From positions 3,697,501 to 3,761,500 of the forward strand of contig NZ_CP075191.1 in assembly GCF_020510625.1 (NCBI RefSeq): a stretch of DNA of 64,000 nucleotides. The letters run 5' to 3'. The notes under the pieces are model-generated. The model did not search any database. It saw only the letters and a program-made list of their open reading frames with translations, and had not been told where the DNA came from. This document shows positions 1-10,208 of the stretch, in pieces; the stretch's first letter is position 1; each line of letters opens with the position of its first letter. A program made the position numbers and the translations under genes. The DNA is from Ferribacterium limneticum. GTDB taxonomy: Bacteria > Pseudomonadota > Gammaproteobacteria > Burkholderiales > Rhodocyclaceae.

Positions 1-582
1 CATCGCGTGACGCCAGCGCGGCACTTCGACCAGGCCATCCTCACCCACGCAATACAGTTCGATCTGCCCCTCGCCCACCTCGAAGCCAAGGCGCGAAGCC
101 TCTTCCGACGTTACCCGGGTCGTTTCGCTGACATGGCGCAGAGCATCCTGCATCGCATCCGGCGATTCGGTATCGAGCGCAACCTTGGTCCACTCGTCCG
201 GAAAACGCTTGTATTCGCTGACGCTGGAATTCGACGACCGGGTCTGGATCGGCAGCAGTTCGATGCTCGGCAATTTGTTGCCATCGAACATCAGTTCGGT
301 CGGGCACATCGTCGTCCGGCCGGCCGATGAAGGCAGCATCCGGTTGCCGTAATCGGCAAAAAAGATGGCATTGATCAGTTCCGACTTGCCACGCGAAAAC
401 TCGGCGACGAAGGCGACATTCAGCCGATCTTCGCGCAAGCGCTCCAGCAACTGCGTCAGACGCAGATCGCTCTGGGCATCGGAAAGCTCATTTTGATTCA
501 GCCAGCCCTGAAGCTCACCAATATAGTTGGCGAGACGGGAGCGCCAGGCGGTATAGGCAGCAAATTGATTGGCGAGCGACAT
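1..582 (-). CDS. Dynamin-like GTPase, N-terminal part (3' end beyond window)
   Basis: An open frame runs from an ATG at 582 leftwards off the window, giving 194 visible residues. Around residues 58-70 is a P-loop of bacterial dynamin type (VAFVAEFSRGKSELINA), followed by a switch-like RTTMCPTEL. These mark a dynamin-family GTPase, a family that acts on membranes by GTP-driven assembly. The first Gly of the usual GxxxxGKS loop is Ala here, a variant I have not tested for function. It lies downstream of mutM on the same strand with a 67-bp gap. Family assignment is fairly firm; substrate and role are unknown. Confidence 0.72.
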   Translation of the reverse strand, partial: MSLANQFAAYTAWRSRLANYIGELQGWLNQNELSDAQSDLRLTQLLERLREDRLNVAFVAEFSRGKSELINAIFFADYGNRMLPSSAGRTTMCPTELMFDGNKLPSIELLPIQTRSSNSSVSEYKRFPDEWTKVALDTESPDAMQDALRHVSETTRVTSEEASRLGFEVGEGQIELYCVGEDGLVEVPRWRHAM

Positions 583-649
583 ATTCGGTATTCCCGGGTG
601 CTATCTGAAGCTTCAATTTAGCATAAAAACAGGGGCTTGCAGATAGTAT

Positions 650-1483
650 TTAATGCTGACAGGCAGGGCAGTAGTAGGTACTTCGCCCGGCCTGGCGAAT
701 CTGCCTGACCACCCCGCCACAACGCAGGCAAGGCTGATTGGCGCGATCATAGACGCCGGCCTGAATCTGGAAACAACCGGCACCACCGTCGCTATGCACA
801 TAGTCACGAATACTGCTGCCACCAGCGGCGATGGCATCCGACAGGGTTTCGCGAATAGCCGGCACCAGGATTTCATAGCGCGCCCGGCTGATCCGGTTGG
901 CCGCCCGCAACGGCGAAATGCCGGCGCGAAACAGGCTTTCCGAGGCATAGATGTTACCGATGCCGACCACCATGTGGCTGTCCATCAAGGTCGGCTTGAT
1001 CGGTCCGCTGCGCCGGGCTATCGCCTCATGCAACCAGTCTGCGGTGAAAGTATCCGACAAGGGTTCAATGCCTTGCGTGGCGAGCAAGGGATGTTGCTCG
1101 GCGGCCTCCGGCGACCCCGGCTGCCAGAGCACGACGCCAAAGCGGCGCGGATCGGCAAAGCGCAGGATCTGATCAGCCAGCACCAGTTCGAAATGGTCAT
1201 GCTTGGCCGGCGGCAGATCGAAGGGCACGAAGCGCAGATTGCCCGACATACCAAGATGAATGATCAGCGTGCCCTGCACGCCGCGCCTCTCGCAATCGAG
1301 CAGCAAATACTTGCCGCGCCGGCGAACGGCGATCACCCGACAGCCCGGCAGCAAAGTTGACAGCTCTGGAGGAATCTCGTGGCGCAGCTTGGGCGCACGA
1401 ATAAACACCCCCTGGATGACCTGCCCCTCAAGCTCCGGCGCCAGGCCTTGGCGACAGACTTCCACTTCCGGCAATTCCGGCAT
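650..1483 (-). CDS. mutM: Formamidopyrimidine-DNA glycosylase MutM/Fpg
   Basis: This bifunctional glycosylase/AP lyase removes 8-oxoguanine and formamidopyrimidines in base excision repair. I chose the ATG at 1483 because it gives the N-terminus MPELPEVEV, whose Pro (exposed after Met removal) is the Schiff-base nucleophile and whose Glu is catalytic; an in-frame ATG at 1501 would add six residues and block it. The product is 277 aa, normal for the family. It carries the helix-two-turn-helix region (GIGNIYASE) and a C-terminal CxxC-x16-CxxC zinc finger ending CPACQH. It is divergent from the TPR gene at 1584, with a 100-bp shared upstream region. Confidence 0.96.
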   Translation of the reverse strand: MPELPEVEVCRQGLAPELEGQVIQGVFIRAPKLRHEIPPELSTLLPGCRVIAVRRRGKYLLLDCERRGVQGTLIIHLGMSGNLRFVPFDLPPAKHDHFELVLADQILRFADPRRFGVVLWQPGSPEAAEQHPLLATQGIEPLSDTFTADWLHEAIARRSGPIKPTLMDSHMVVGIGNIYASESLFRAGISPLRAANRISRARYEILVPAIRETLSDAIAAGGSSIRDYVHSDGGAGCFQIQAGVYDRANQPCLRCGGVVRQIRQAGRSTYYCPACQH

Positions 1484-1583
1484 TGCTTGTTCCTCCGACA
1501 AATCCCAAATAACATCGCAAACTTATTGGATTCTATGCGCTCCAATCAGTCAGCTTCACGCAAACCTAGACCGAAAGCCGTCC

Positions 1584-3302
1584 ATGCCATCGAAGTTCAT
1601 CGTCGCCGCCCTCTCCCTCGCCCTGGGTCTCACCCATGGCGGATACGGCCTGGCCGCCGACGAACCGCCCGCCAAGCCGATCGCCAAACGCCTCGCCGCC
1701 CGCGCAGCCTCCTCCGAGGACTTGCTGGCCCGTACGGTCTTTCAGGCGCTGGTCGGCGAGTTTGCACTGCAGCGCGGCGATGCCAAACTCGGCTCCGATG
1801 CCTGGACCGATCTCGCCCAGCGCACCCGCGATCCCAAGGTGATTGCCCGGGCGACTGAAGTTGCCGGCTTCGCCCGCCAATACGACCGGGCGCTTGAACT
1901 CTCCAAGCTGTGGATCGAGGTTGAGCCCAATTCGACACAAGCCAAGCAAACGCAATCTTCCCTGCTGGTGATGACCAACCGGCTTGAAGACCTGGCACCG
2001 CAACTGACCGCGCTACTCGAACAGGACAAGGCCAATCTGGGCAGCAACCTGCTACACATGAACCGCATGCTCACCCGGGTCAGCGACAAGAAAGCCGCGC
2101 AAGCCCTGATCGATCGCATTGCAGCGCCCTACGACAGCCTGCCGGAAGCCCATTTTGCGATGGCTCAGGCCGCGTCGAACGCCAACGATAACCTGCGCGC
2201 CCTGAACGAAACCGAAAAGGCCCTGCAACTTCGCCCGGACTGGGAAATGGCCGCCCTGGCCCGCGCCCAGCTGCAAGCCCGCCAATCCGGCAAGACGGCC
2301 ATCGACAGCCTCTCGGAATTTGTCAGCAACAATGCCGCTGCCCGCGACGCCCGCCTGACCCTGGCCCGCCTGCTGATCGCCGAAAAACGCTACAGCGAGG
2401 CGCGCCAGCACTTCGACCGCCTGATCAAGGACAACCCGGACAGCCCCGAAGTCATCTACCCGGTCGCCATGCTCGCCTTGCAGCAAGGCGACACGACCAC
2501 CGGCCGCAAGCAGCTCGAACATCTGCTGAGCACTGACTTTCCGGACAAGAGCACCATCCACTTCTTCCTCGGCCAACTCGACCAGGAACAGAAGAAACCG
2601 GAAATGGCGCTCGAACATTTCCGCCAGGTTACCGGTGGCGAACAATACATCGCCGCCCGCTCGCGCGCCGCCCAGATACTCCTGCAACAGGGAAAAAGCG
2701 AAGAAGCCCGTGAACTGCTGCACAACACCCGCGGCGGCACAGTGGCCGAACGCACCCAGCTAACTCTCGCCGAATCCCAATTGCTGCGCGAAGCCGGGCG
2801 CCACAACGACGCCTACATCGTGCTCGACAGCGCCCTGAGCACACAGCCTGACAATCCGGAACTGCTCTACGAAGCCGGGTTGACGGCAGAGCGCATCGGC
2901 AAGCCCGAGCTCCTTGAAACCCACATCAAGCACCTGCTGGCGATCAAGCCGGACCATGCCCACGCCCTGAACGCACTGGGCTACTCCTGGGCTGAACGCA
3001 ACGTTCGCTTGCCGGAAGCCCATGACCTGATCGCCAAGGCCCTCAGCCTGGCACCGGAAGATCCTTTCATCATGGACAGCATGGGCTGGGTACTCTACCG
3101 CCAGGGCAAGCTCGCCGAAGCCCTGCAAACGCTTGAACGCGCCTACAAGATCAAGGCCGACCCGGAAATTGCCGCCCACCTCGGCGAAATCCTGTGGACG
3201 CTGGATCGCAAGGACGAAGCGCGCCGTATTCTGAAAGAAGCCGCCAAGGCCAACCCGGATAACGAAGTCCTCGCTGGCGCCGTCAAGAAATACCTACCTT
3301 GA
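1584..3302 (+). CDS. Exported tetratricopeptide-repeat protein
   Basis: A 572-aa product from ATG 1584. It begins with a hydrophobic signal peptide (MPSKFIVAALSLALGLTHGG) and then consists almost wholly of TPR-type helical pairs, for example ALNALGYSWAERNVRLPEA and PFIMDSMGWVLYRQGKLAEA. TPR arrays are protein-binding scaffolds. Its stop codon overlaps the lolB start, and a TPR protein directly before lolB-ispE is a common betaproteobacterial arrangement, so a role in the envelope is plausible but inferred. The frame stays open upstream to 1260, but that part is antisense to mutM and has no coding character. Confidence 0.88.
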   Translation: MPSKFIVAALSLALGLTHGGYGLAADEPPAKPIAKRLAARAASSEDLLARTVFQALVGEFALQRGDAKLGSDAWTDLAQRTRDPKVIARATEVAGFARQYDRALELSKLWIEVEPNSTQAKQTQSSLLVMTNRLEDLAPQLTALLEQDKANLGSNLLHMNRMLTRVSDKKAAQALIDRIAAPYDSLPEAHFAMAQAASNANDNLRALNETEKALQLRPDWEMAALARAQLQARQSGKTAIDSLSEFVSNNAAARDARLTLARLLIAEKRYSEARQHFDRLIKDNPDSPEVIYPVAMLALQQGDTTTGRKQLEHLLSTDFPDKSTIHFFLGQLDQEQKKPEMALEHFRQVTGGEQYIAARSRAAQILLQQGKSEEARELLHNTRGGTVAERTQLTLAESQLLREAGRHNDAYIVLDSALSTQPDNPELLYEAGLTAERIGKPELLETHIKHLLAIKPDHAHALNALGYSWAERNVRLPEAHDLIAKALSLAPEDPFIMDSMGWVLYRQGKLAEALQTLERAYKIKADPEIAAHLGEILWTLDRKDEARRILKEAAKANPDNEVLAGAVKKYLP

Positions 3303-3871
3303 GCCGCTGCTTTTCACTGCTGCTCGCGGCGAGCCTGCTGGCCGGTTGTGCCAGCAGGCCGCCCGCCCTGCTGCTGCACCGCGACAAGATTCGCGATTTT
3401 TCGCTGGAAGGCCGTTTCGCCCTGCGCGTGACGATGCCCGGCCAGGCACCGCAAAACTCCGGCGGCCGCCTGACCTGGACCCACCAGAATCGCAGCGACC
3501 GCGTCCTGCTGTCCAGCCCGCTCGGCTATGGCCTGGCAGAAATCGAAACCACGCCGGAACTGTCCCAGCTACGCACCGCCGAAGGCAAGCAGCGTGAATC
3601 CACCGACCCCGATGCCCTGATCGAGGAAGTCACCGGCCAGCGCCTGCCAGTTACCCGCATGCCCGCCTGGCTGCTCGGACGCTCTGGCGGCACGGCGCAA
3701 ATTTCGCCAGACCCGGCCGGCCGCCCCGGAAGACTGATTGAAGACGGCTGGCAGGTCGACTACGCCTACGATGACGAAGCATCCTCGGCCTTGCCGAGCC
3801 GACTGAACATTTCACGCAACGGCGAAATCGAACTGAAATTGCGCATCGAAGAGTGGAAAGAAAGGCCGTGA
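3299..3871 (+). CDS. lolB: Outer-membrane lipoprotein receptor LolB
   Basis: LolB accepts lipoproteins from the periplasmic carrier LolA and inserts them in the outer membrane. The 190-aa product starts at a TTG that overlaps the TPR stop codon (TTGA) and begins with a lipoprotein signal, lipobox LLAGC at residues 13-17. The body has LolB features: RDFSLEGRFALRV, WTHQNRSDRVLLSSPLG, then DPDALIEEVTGQRLP and a C-terminal NISRNGEIELKLRI strand. It is followed by ispE with a 4-bp overlap, the usual lolB-ispE-tRNA-prs order, which supports the call beyond the moderate sequence similarity of this family. Confidence 0.92.
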   Translation: MSRCFSLLLAASLLAGCASRPPALLLHRDKIRDFSLEGRFALRVTMPGQAPQNSGGRLTWTHQNRSDRVLLSSPLGYGLAEIETTPELSQLRTAEGKQRESTDPDALIEEVTGQRLPVTRMPAWLLGRSGGTAQISPDPAGRPGRLIEDGWQVDYAYDDEASSALPSRLNISRNGEIELKLRIEEWKERP

Positions 3872-4716
3872 GCGACTGGAACTGGGACAGCAACTGGCCG
3901 GCACCGGCCAAACTCAACCTGTTCCTGCACGCCGTCGGCCGGCGTGAGGATGGCTACCATCTGCTGCAAACCGTCTTCCGCTTCATCGACCGTGCCGACA
4001 CACTCCGCTTCGAGCCACGCAGTGACGGCCAGATCGTTCTCGCCACGCCTATTCCCGGTGTCCCGCCCGACACCGACCTCACCGTTCGCGCTGCCCGACT
4101 GTTGCAGCAGGCCGCCGCTTGCCGGCAAGGCGCCACCATCCATCTCGACAAGCAGTTGCCGATGGGTGGCGGGCTGGGCGGCGGCTCTTCCGATGCCGCC
4201 ACCGTACTGCTCGCGCTCAACCATCTCTGGCAGACCGGGCTGAGTCGCTCTGCGCTGGAAAAACTCGGCCTCAGCCTCGGCGCCGATGTGCCGGTATTTA
4301 TTCATGGCCGCAACACCTTTGCCGAAGGCGTTGGCGAAGCCTTTACCGATGTCGAGTTGCCGGCAGAAACCTATCTGATTTTGCACCCCGCCGTTCACGT
4401 CCCGACCGCGGCCATATTCGGCGCCCCGGAACTGAAGCGCGACACAGCACCGATCCAACCCACCGACTGGCAACACGGACAGGGCCACAACGACCTTGAA
4501 CCGGTGGCCTGCGCCAAGTTCCCGGCCGTCGCCGAACACCTCGCCTGGCTGAAGCAATATGCCCCACAGGCGATGATGACCGGTTCCGGCGCCTGCGTCT
4601 TCGCCGGCTTCAAGACCCGCCGCGACGCGGCTGCCATCCTGGCGCAATGCCCCGCTGGCATGAATGGATGGATCGCTGACGGTCTGGCCGAACACCCGCT
4701 CGCAAAAATTCGATAA
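3868..4716 (+). CDS. ispE: 4-diphosphocytidyl-2-C-methyl-D-erythritol kinase IspE
   Basis: IspE phosphorylates CDP-methylerythritol in the MEP pathway of isoprenoid synthesis. The GHMP-kinase ATP loop PMGGGLGGGSSDAA is at about residues 92-105, the substrate motif PAKLNLFLHAVGRREDGYH near the N-terminus, and the C-terminal motif MMTGSGACVFAGF is present. I chose the GTG at 3868 (282 aa), overlapping the lolB stop as GTGA with GGAAAG 7 bases upstream. A GTG at 3853 in the same frame would add five residues and is less likely. It is co-transcribed with lolB and precedes tRNA-Gln. Confidence 0.95.
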   Translation: MSDWNWDSNWPAPAKLNLFLHAVGRREDGYHLLQTVFRFIDRADTLRFEPRSDGQIVLATPIPGVPPDTDLTVRAARLLQQAAACRQGATIHLDKQLPMGGGLGGGSSDAATVLLALNHLWQTGLSRSALEKLGLSLGADVPVFIHGRNTFAEGVGEAFTDVELPAETYLILHPAVHVPTAAIFGAPELKRDTAPIQPTDWQHGQGHNDLEPVACAKFPAVAEHLAWLKQYAPQAMMTGSGACVFAGFKTRRDAAAILAQCPAGMNGWIADGLAEHPLAKIR

Positions 4717-4744
4717 AGGACTGGATTTCTTCCGACGAGTGCTG

Positions 4745-4750
4745 TAATAT
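4745..4750 (+). promoter_or_regulatory. Possible -10 box of tRNA-Gln promoter
   Basis: A TAATAT hexamer lies about 40 bases before the mature tRNA-Gln 5' end, in the short gap after ispE. No good -35 box is visible at the proper spacing, so this is a weak prediction. Confidence 0.3.
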
Positions 4751-4790
4751 TCGCGCCTCGCTCGGACGCGAACCCGTTCGAGCAACCCGC

Positions 4791-4867
4791 TGGGGAGTCG
4801 CCAAGTTGGTCAAGGCACCGGATTTTGATTCCGGCATTCGAAGGTTCGAATCCTTCTTCCCCAGCCA
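4791..4867 (+). tRNA. tRNA-Gln(UUG)
   Basis: The sequence folds as a cloverleaf. The acceptor stem TGGGGAG pairs with TTCCCCA near the 3' end, the anticodon stem CCGGA/TCCGG encloses a loop with anticodon TTG, and the T arm contains GGTTCGAATCC. The 3' CCA is encoded (4865-4867). The unusual U1-A72 pair is typical of bacterial tRNA-Gln. It lies between ispE and prs, as in many betaproteobacteria. Confidence 0.96.
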
Positions 4868-4959
4868 AAATTTCCTTCGGGCAGGTCACAAGCCTGCCCG
4901 ATTTTCATTGTGTCGGGCAAATACAGGCGAATATGCTTAAAGTCCGGAGGAACGTGGAA

Positions 4960-5910
4960 ATGGCTTACAACAGCTTGATGGTCTTCACCGGCAACGCCAA
5001 CCCAAAACTGGCTGCCGATGTCGCAAAACAGCTCAATGTCGACCTCGGTCGCGCCAATGTCGGACGCTTCTCCGACGGTGAAGTCAGCGTCGAATTGCAG
5101 GAACACGTCCGCGGTCGCGATATCTTCGTGCTGCAATCCACCTGCGCCCCCTGCAACGACAACCTGATGGAACTGCTGGTTATCGTCGATTCGCTGAAAC
5201 GCGCCTCGGCTGGCCGTATCACTGCCGCCATCCCGTATTTCGGTTACGCCCGCCAGGATCGCCGCTCGCGTTCCTCGCGCGTGCCTATCGCCGCCAAGCT
5301 GGTCGCCAACATGCTCGTCGCCTCCGGCGTCGACCGTGTGCTGACCATGGACCTCCACGCCGAACAGATTCAGGGCTTCTTCGACATTCCGGTCGATAAC
5401 ATCTACGCCCTGCCCATACTGCTCGAAGACATCAAGAAACAGCATTACGAGAACCCCCTGGTCGTTTCTCCGGACCACGGCGGCGTCGTGCGCGCCCGCT
5501 CGCTGGCCAAGCGCCTCGAATGCGACCTGGCGATCATCGACAAACGTCGCCCCAAGGCCAATGTTTCCGAAGTGATGAACATTATCGGTGAAGTCGACGG
5601 CCGCACCTGCATCATCATGGACGACATGGTCGACACCGCCGGCACGTTGTGCAAGGCCGCCACGGCATTGAAGGCCAATGGCGCCAAGAAGGTCGTTGCC
5701 TACTGTACCCACCCGGTGCTGTCCGGCCCGGCGATCGAGCGCGTCAATTCATCGGACCTCGATGCCCTGGTTGTGACCGACACCATTCCGCTGCGTGACG
5801 ATGCTGCCGCCTCACCACGCATCCGCCAGCTTTCCGTGGCCGAAATCATGGCCGAAACCATACGCCGCATCAGCAACGACGACTCCGTCTCGTCGCTGTT
5901 TATTGACTAG
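4960..5910 (+). CDS. prs: Ribose-phosphate pyrophosphokinase Prs
   Basis: Prs makes PRPP from ribose 5-phosphate and ATP for purine, pyrimidine, histidine and NAD synthesis. The start at 4960 ([18 protein letters not shown]) gives 316 aa, the normal length, with GGAGG about nine bases upstream. Visible motifs are the flexible-loop region [24 protein letters not shown], the metal site [12 protein letters not shown] and the PRPP-binding loop [14 protein letters not shown] near residues 215-228. The frame stays open upstream through tRNA-Gln, which is not coding. It is followed by a 123-bp gap with hairpin repeats and then rplY. Confidence 0.97.
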   Translation: MAYNSLMVFTGNANPKLAADVAKQLNVDLGRANVGRFSDGEVSVELQEHVRGRDIFVLQSTCAPCNDNLMELLVIVDSLKRASAGRITAAIPYFGYARQDRRSRSSRVPIAAKLVANMLVASGVDRVLTMDLHAEQIQGFFDIPVDNIYALPILLEDIKKQHYENPLVVSPDHGGVVRARSLAKRLECDLAIIDKRRPKANVSEVMNIIGEVDGRTCIIMDDMVDTAGTLCKAATALKANGAKKVVAYCTHPVLSGPAIERVNSSDLDALVVTDTIPLRDDAAASPRIRQLSVAEIMAETIRRISNDDSVSSLFID

Positions 5911-6033
5911 TCGCGAGTAGGTGGTCGTTAGTTGTTAGCGGTTTTTGCTAATGACTGACATCTACCGACTAATAACTGTTTTACAACCCTTCCCGTTCTG
6001 GTCGCGGACCGGGAAAAACATTGGAGTATCACC
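5911..6033 (+). repeat. Intergenic TTAGTTGTTAG-type hairpin between prs and rplY
   Basis: Just after prs the sequence carries GTTAGTTGTTAGC, a short GGTTTTT spacer, then GCTAATGACTGAC, forming an imperfect inverted repeat, with related GGTGGTCG and CGACTAATAACT outside it. The same kind of sequence recurs at 53829-53906 and 54745-54766. It may act as a processing or termination hairpin, or be a dispersed intergenic repeat. The rest of the gap is the rplY leader, with GGAG nine bases before its ATG. Confidence 0.5.
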
Positions 6034-6642
6034 ATGCAATTCGAACTTAACGCGCAAGCGCGTACGCTGCAGGGAACGGGTGCGAGCCGCCGCCTGCGTC
6101 ACGCTGCCAAAGTACCGGGTATCGTTTACGGTGGCGAAGCTGCCCCGCAATCGATCGAAGTCGACCACAACGATCTGCTGCTCAAGCTGAAGAAGGAAGC
6201 CTTCCATTCTTCCATCATCAACCTCATCGTTGATGGCAAGAAGGAACAGGTTCTGCTGCGCGACACCCAAGTGCACGCCTACAAGCCGCTCGTCCTGCAC
6301 GTCGACTTCCAGCGCGTTGACTCCACGCACGAATTGCACGTCAAGGTGCCGCTCCACTTCATCAACGAAGAAATTGCCCCGGGCGTCAAGCTCAACGGCG
6401 GCCTGGTCAACCACGTGATGACCGAAATCGACGTCCAGTGTCTGGCCGGCGATCTGCCCGAGTTCATCGAAGTCGACCTGTCTGCCCTGAAGGTTGGCGA
6501 CAGCATTCACCTGTCCCAGCTCAAGCTGCCGAAGGGTGTCAAGATCGTGCACCACACCGCTGATGACTCCGTTGTCGTCGGTATCGTCGGCAAGGGCGGC
6601 TCTTCCGAAGAAGCTGCAGCAGGCGAAGCTGCTGCCGAGTAA
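6034..6642 (+). CDS. rplY: 50S ribosomal protein L25/Ctc
   Basis: L25 binds 5S rRNA in the large subunit. This is the longer Ctc form (202 aa): an N-terminal L25 domain (residues 1-90, with [34 protein letters not shown]) plus the C-terminal TL5-like beta domain (about residues 95-185), ending in an acidic/alanine tail [11 protein letters not shown]. It is preceded by a clear ribosome site and followed by a rho-independent terminator and pth. The prs-rplY-pth-ychF order is widely conserved. Confidence 0.96.
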   Translation: MQFELNAQARTLQGTGASRRLRHAAKVPGIVYGGEAAPQSIEVDHNDLLLKLKKEAFHSSIINLIVDGKKEQVLLRDTQVHAYKPLVLHVDFQRVDSTHELHVKVPLHFINEEIAPGVKLNGGLVNHVMTEIDVQCLAGDLPEFIEVDLSALKVGDSIHLSQLKLPKGVKIVHHTADDSVVVGIVGKGGSSEEAAAGEAAAE

Positions 6643-6663
6643 TCTCCGGCCACCCGCAGTAAT

Positions 6664-6698
6664 AGCCGCCGCAGGCATCATGCCGCCGGCGGCTTTTT
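6664..6698 (+). terminator. Rho-independent terminator after rplY
   Basis: AGCCGCCG pairs with CGGCGGCT, with an inner GCA/TGC extension after a mismatch, and TTTTT follows. It sits 20 bases after the rplY stop and before the pth start. Confidence 0.8.
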
Positions 6699-6712
6699 CG
6701 CACTTATAGCCC

Positions 6713-7291
6713 ATGAACGCACCTCGCCTGATCGTCGGCCTCGGCAACCCCGGCCCCGAATACGAAGCCACCCGGCACAACGTCGGGTTCTGGTTCGTCG
6801 ACCAGCTGGCCGACAAGCTGAAGATCAGCCTTGCCCCGCAGGCAAAGTTCTTCGGCAAGGCGGCGCGCGCCGGCGAAACCTGGCTGCTTGAGCCGACCAC
6901 CTTCATGAACCGTTCCGGCCAGGCGGTCGCGGCGCTGGCCAATTTCTACAAGATTCCTGCCGCCGAGATTCTCGTCATCCATGACGAACTCGACCTGCCG
7001 CCCGGCGGCATCCGCCTCAAGCAGGGCGGCGGCAACGGCGGCCACAATGGCTTGAAGGATATCCAGGCCAAGCTCGGCACACCGGACTTCTGGCGCCTGC
7101 GCCTCGGCATCGGCCACCCACGCACCCTGAATCTGGCGCAGCAGGTCGTCGATTTCGTGCTGCACCAGCCGCGCAAGGAAGAGCTGCCGGATATTGAACA
7201 CGCCCTCGCCCGCTGCCTGCTGGCCTGGCCCAAACTCGCCGCCGGAGACTTTGCCGGCGCTCAACAACAGTTGCACGGCAAAGCCGTTTAG
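6713..7291 (+). CDS. pth: Peptidyl-tRNA hydrolase Pth
   Basis: Pth cleaves peptidyl-tRNA released by abortive translation. The 192-aa product has the family signature [19 protein letters not shown] with catalytic His at about residue 23, the FMNRSGQAV motif, and the [26 protein letters not shown] block with the catalytic Asp. Length and motif spacing are normal. The ychF start lies 26 bases downstream and the two are probably co-transcribed. Confidence 0.97.
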   Translation: MNAPRLIVGLGNPGPEYEATRHNVGFWFVDQLADKLKISLAPQAKFFGKAARAGETWLLEPTTFMNRSGQAVAALANFYKIPAAEILVIHDELDLPPGGIRLKQGGGNGGHNGLKDIQAKLGTPDFWRLRLGIGHPRTLNLAQQVVDFVLHQPRKEELPDIEHALARCLLAWPKLAAGDFAGAQQQLHGKAV

Positions 7292-7316
7292 TTGGCAACC
7301 CCATAGGAAATACATC

Positions 7317-8408
<1,092 letters not shown>

Positions 8409-8452
8409 TCCATGCGTTTAGAATCAGGACATCGATTTAACAGATTGGCTGA

Positions 8453-10201
8453 ATGACAGCATCCGTTGGCGCCGCAGCAATACCTCCAGCCCAGGAAGGG
8501 AAACCCCTTTCCAAAGCGGCATTGTTGCGCGCCTACGAGCAAAGTCATGACGCCATTCTCATTACCGACCGCGACAACATTATCGTCGCAGCCAATGGCG
8601 CCTTTTGCCAGCTGAGCGGCTATTCGCACGACGAACTGGTGGGCAAGGATCCGCGGATTCTTGCCTCCGGAAATTCGACGGCGGAACTCTATGCGAACAT
8701 GTGGGACTCGCTAGCCACCAGGGATTTCTGGGAAGGCGAGATCTGGGACAAGCACAAGACTGGCGAGAGTTATACCCGCTGGCTGAAAATTGCTGTCTTG
8801 CGGAATGCCGATGGCCAGATCGAAAACTATGTCGCCAATTTCTCCGAGATGGAAGCGAGCAAGGAATACGCCGATCGGCTCGCCTATCTGGCCTACCACG
8901 ATCCGCTGACCAACCTGCCCAACCGGCTCGCCTTCGAATCCCAACTGGCCCAGGCCCTGCGCGGCTGCGAACGCGACAACCGCCAGCTGGCGCTGATGCT
9001 GATTGACCTCGACAACTTCAAGAACATCAACGATACGCTCGGCCATCACGTCGGCGATGAACTGCTGCAGAAAGTTGCCCTGCGCCTGCGCGAAAGCGTG
9101 CGCTCCAGCGACCTCGTCGCCCGCATCGGCGGTGACGAATTCGTCGTCGTGCTACCGGAAATCGAATCCCCGCTGACCGCCGCCCGTGTCGCCAACAAGG
9201 TGCAGCACAACATGGCCGACAGCTACCGGATCGCCGATCATGTGCTGTATGCCACGCCCAGCATCGGTATCAGCCTGTTTCCGATTGATGGCAGCGATGC
9301 CAACACCCTGCTCCGCAACGCCGATACCGCGATGTATCACGCCAAAGACGCCGGGCGCAACAACCACCAGTTCTACACGGCTCGCATGAACGAGGCGGCC
9401 GGCGAACGGCTGCACATGGAAAATGAGCTGCGCCAGGCCATCTCGGCCATTTCACCCGACAACAGCGAATTTTCCCTGCACTTTCAACCCCAGGTGCACA
9501 CGGCCACTGGCCGGGTGCTTGGCCTCGAAGCGCTGTTGCGCTGGAACAACCCGACCTTCGGGCCGGTTTCGCCGATGCGTTTCATCGCCATTGCCGAAGA
9601 AACCGGCCTGATCCAGCCGCTTGGCGACTGGGTGATCTGGGAAACCTGCCGACAAATTCGCCAGATGAAGCAGCGGGGCATCGAAGGCGTCCGCATCGCG
9701 ATCAATATTTCCGCCCAGCAACTGCGCCACGAAAACCTGCTGCTGCTCGTTCGCGGCGCGCTGGCCTGCTACGACCTGCAAGCCGAAGACATCGAACTCG
9801 AAGTCACGGAAAGCACGGCCATGCAGAATCCGGAAACAACCCTGTCGATCCTCGATCAGCTGGCCGCAATGGGCATCATGCTGGCCATCGACGACTTCGG
9901 CACCGGCTACTCCTCGCTCGCCTACCTGAAGCACCTGCCGATCAAGCGCCTGAAGCTGGATCGCTCCTTCGTCAAGGACATCGAGACCGATGCCAACGAT
10001 GCCGCCATCTGCACGGCGACCATCGCCCTCGGCCACAGCCTGGGACTGGAGCTCGTCGCCGAAGGAGTGGAAACCGAGACCCAGCGTGCCTTTCTGGCCC
10101 GCCTCGGCTGCGACACGCTGCAAGGTTACCTGTACAGCAAGCCGATGCCTTTTGAGGACACCATCGCCTATCTGAAGGCGCACCAGGCCGCGCACCCCTG
10201 A
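8453..10201 (+). CDS. PAS-GGDEF-EAL c-di-GMP turnover protein
   Basis: 582 aa, no membrane segment, so probably cytoplasmic. Domains in order: PAS (about 25-140, ILITDRDNIIVAANGAFCQLSGY), GGDEF diguanylate cyclase (about 145-310) with intact GGDEF at residues 226-230, and an EAL phosphodiesterase (about 325-575) with E359-A-L, the DDFGTGYSSLAYLKHLPI loop, KLDRSF and the late LVAEGVE glutamate. Both catalytic sites look intact, so it could make or break c-di-GMP. The PAS domain may sense redox or a ligand, but I cannot tell which. It is convergent with the spermidine-synthase homologue. Confidence 0.93.
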   Translation: MTASVGAAAIPPAQEGKPLSKAALLRAYEQSHDAILITDRDNIIVAANGAFCQLSGYSHDELVGKDPRILASGNSTAELYANMWDSLATRDFWEGEIWDKHKTGESYTRWLKIAVLRNADGQIENYVANFSEMEASKEYADRLAYLAYHDPLTNLPNRLAFESQLAQALRGCERDNRQLALMLIDLDNFKNINDTLGHHVGDELLQKVALRLRESVRSSDLVARIGGDEFVVVLPEIESPLTAARVANKVQHNMADSYRIADHVLYATPSIGISLFPIDGSDANTLLRNADTAMYHAKDAGRNNHQFYTARMNEAAGERLHMENELRQAISAISPDNSEFSLHFQPQVHTATGRVLGLEALLRWNNPTFGPVSPMRFIAIAEETGLIQPLGDWVIWETCRQIRQMKQRGIEGVRIAINISAQQLRHENLLLLVRGALACYDLQAEDIELEVTESTAMQNPETTLSILDQLAAMGIMLAIDDFGTGYSSLAYLKHLPIKRLKLDRSFVKDIETDANDAAICTATIALGHSLGLELVAEGVETETQRAFLARLGCDTLQGYLYSKPMPFEDTIAYLKAHQAAHP

Positions 10202-10208
10202 GCGATTG

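Noticed and set aside
1260..1583. Upstream extension of the TPR protein frame
   Set aside because: It is antisense to mutM and precedes a normal signal peptide at 1584.
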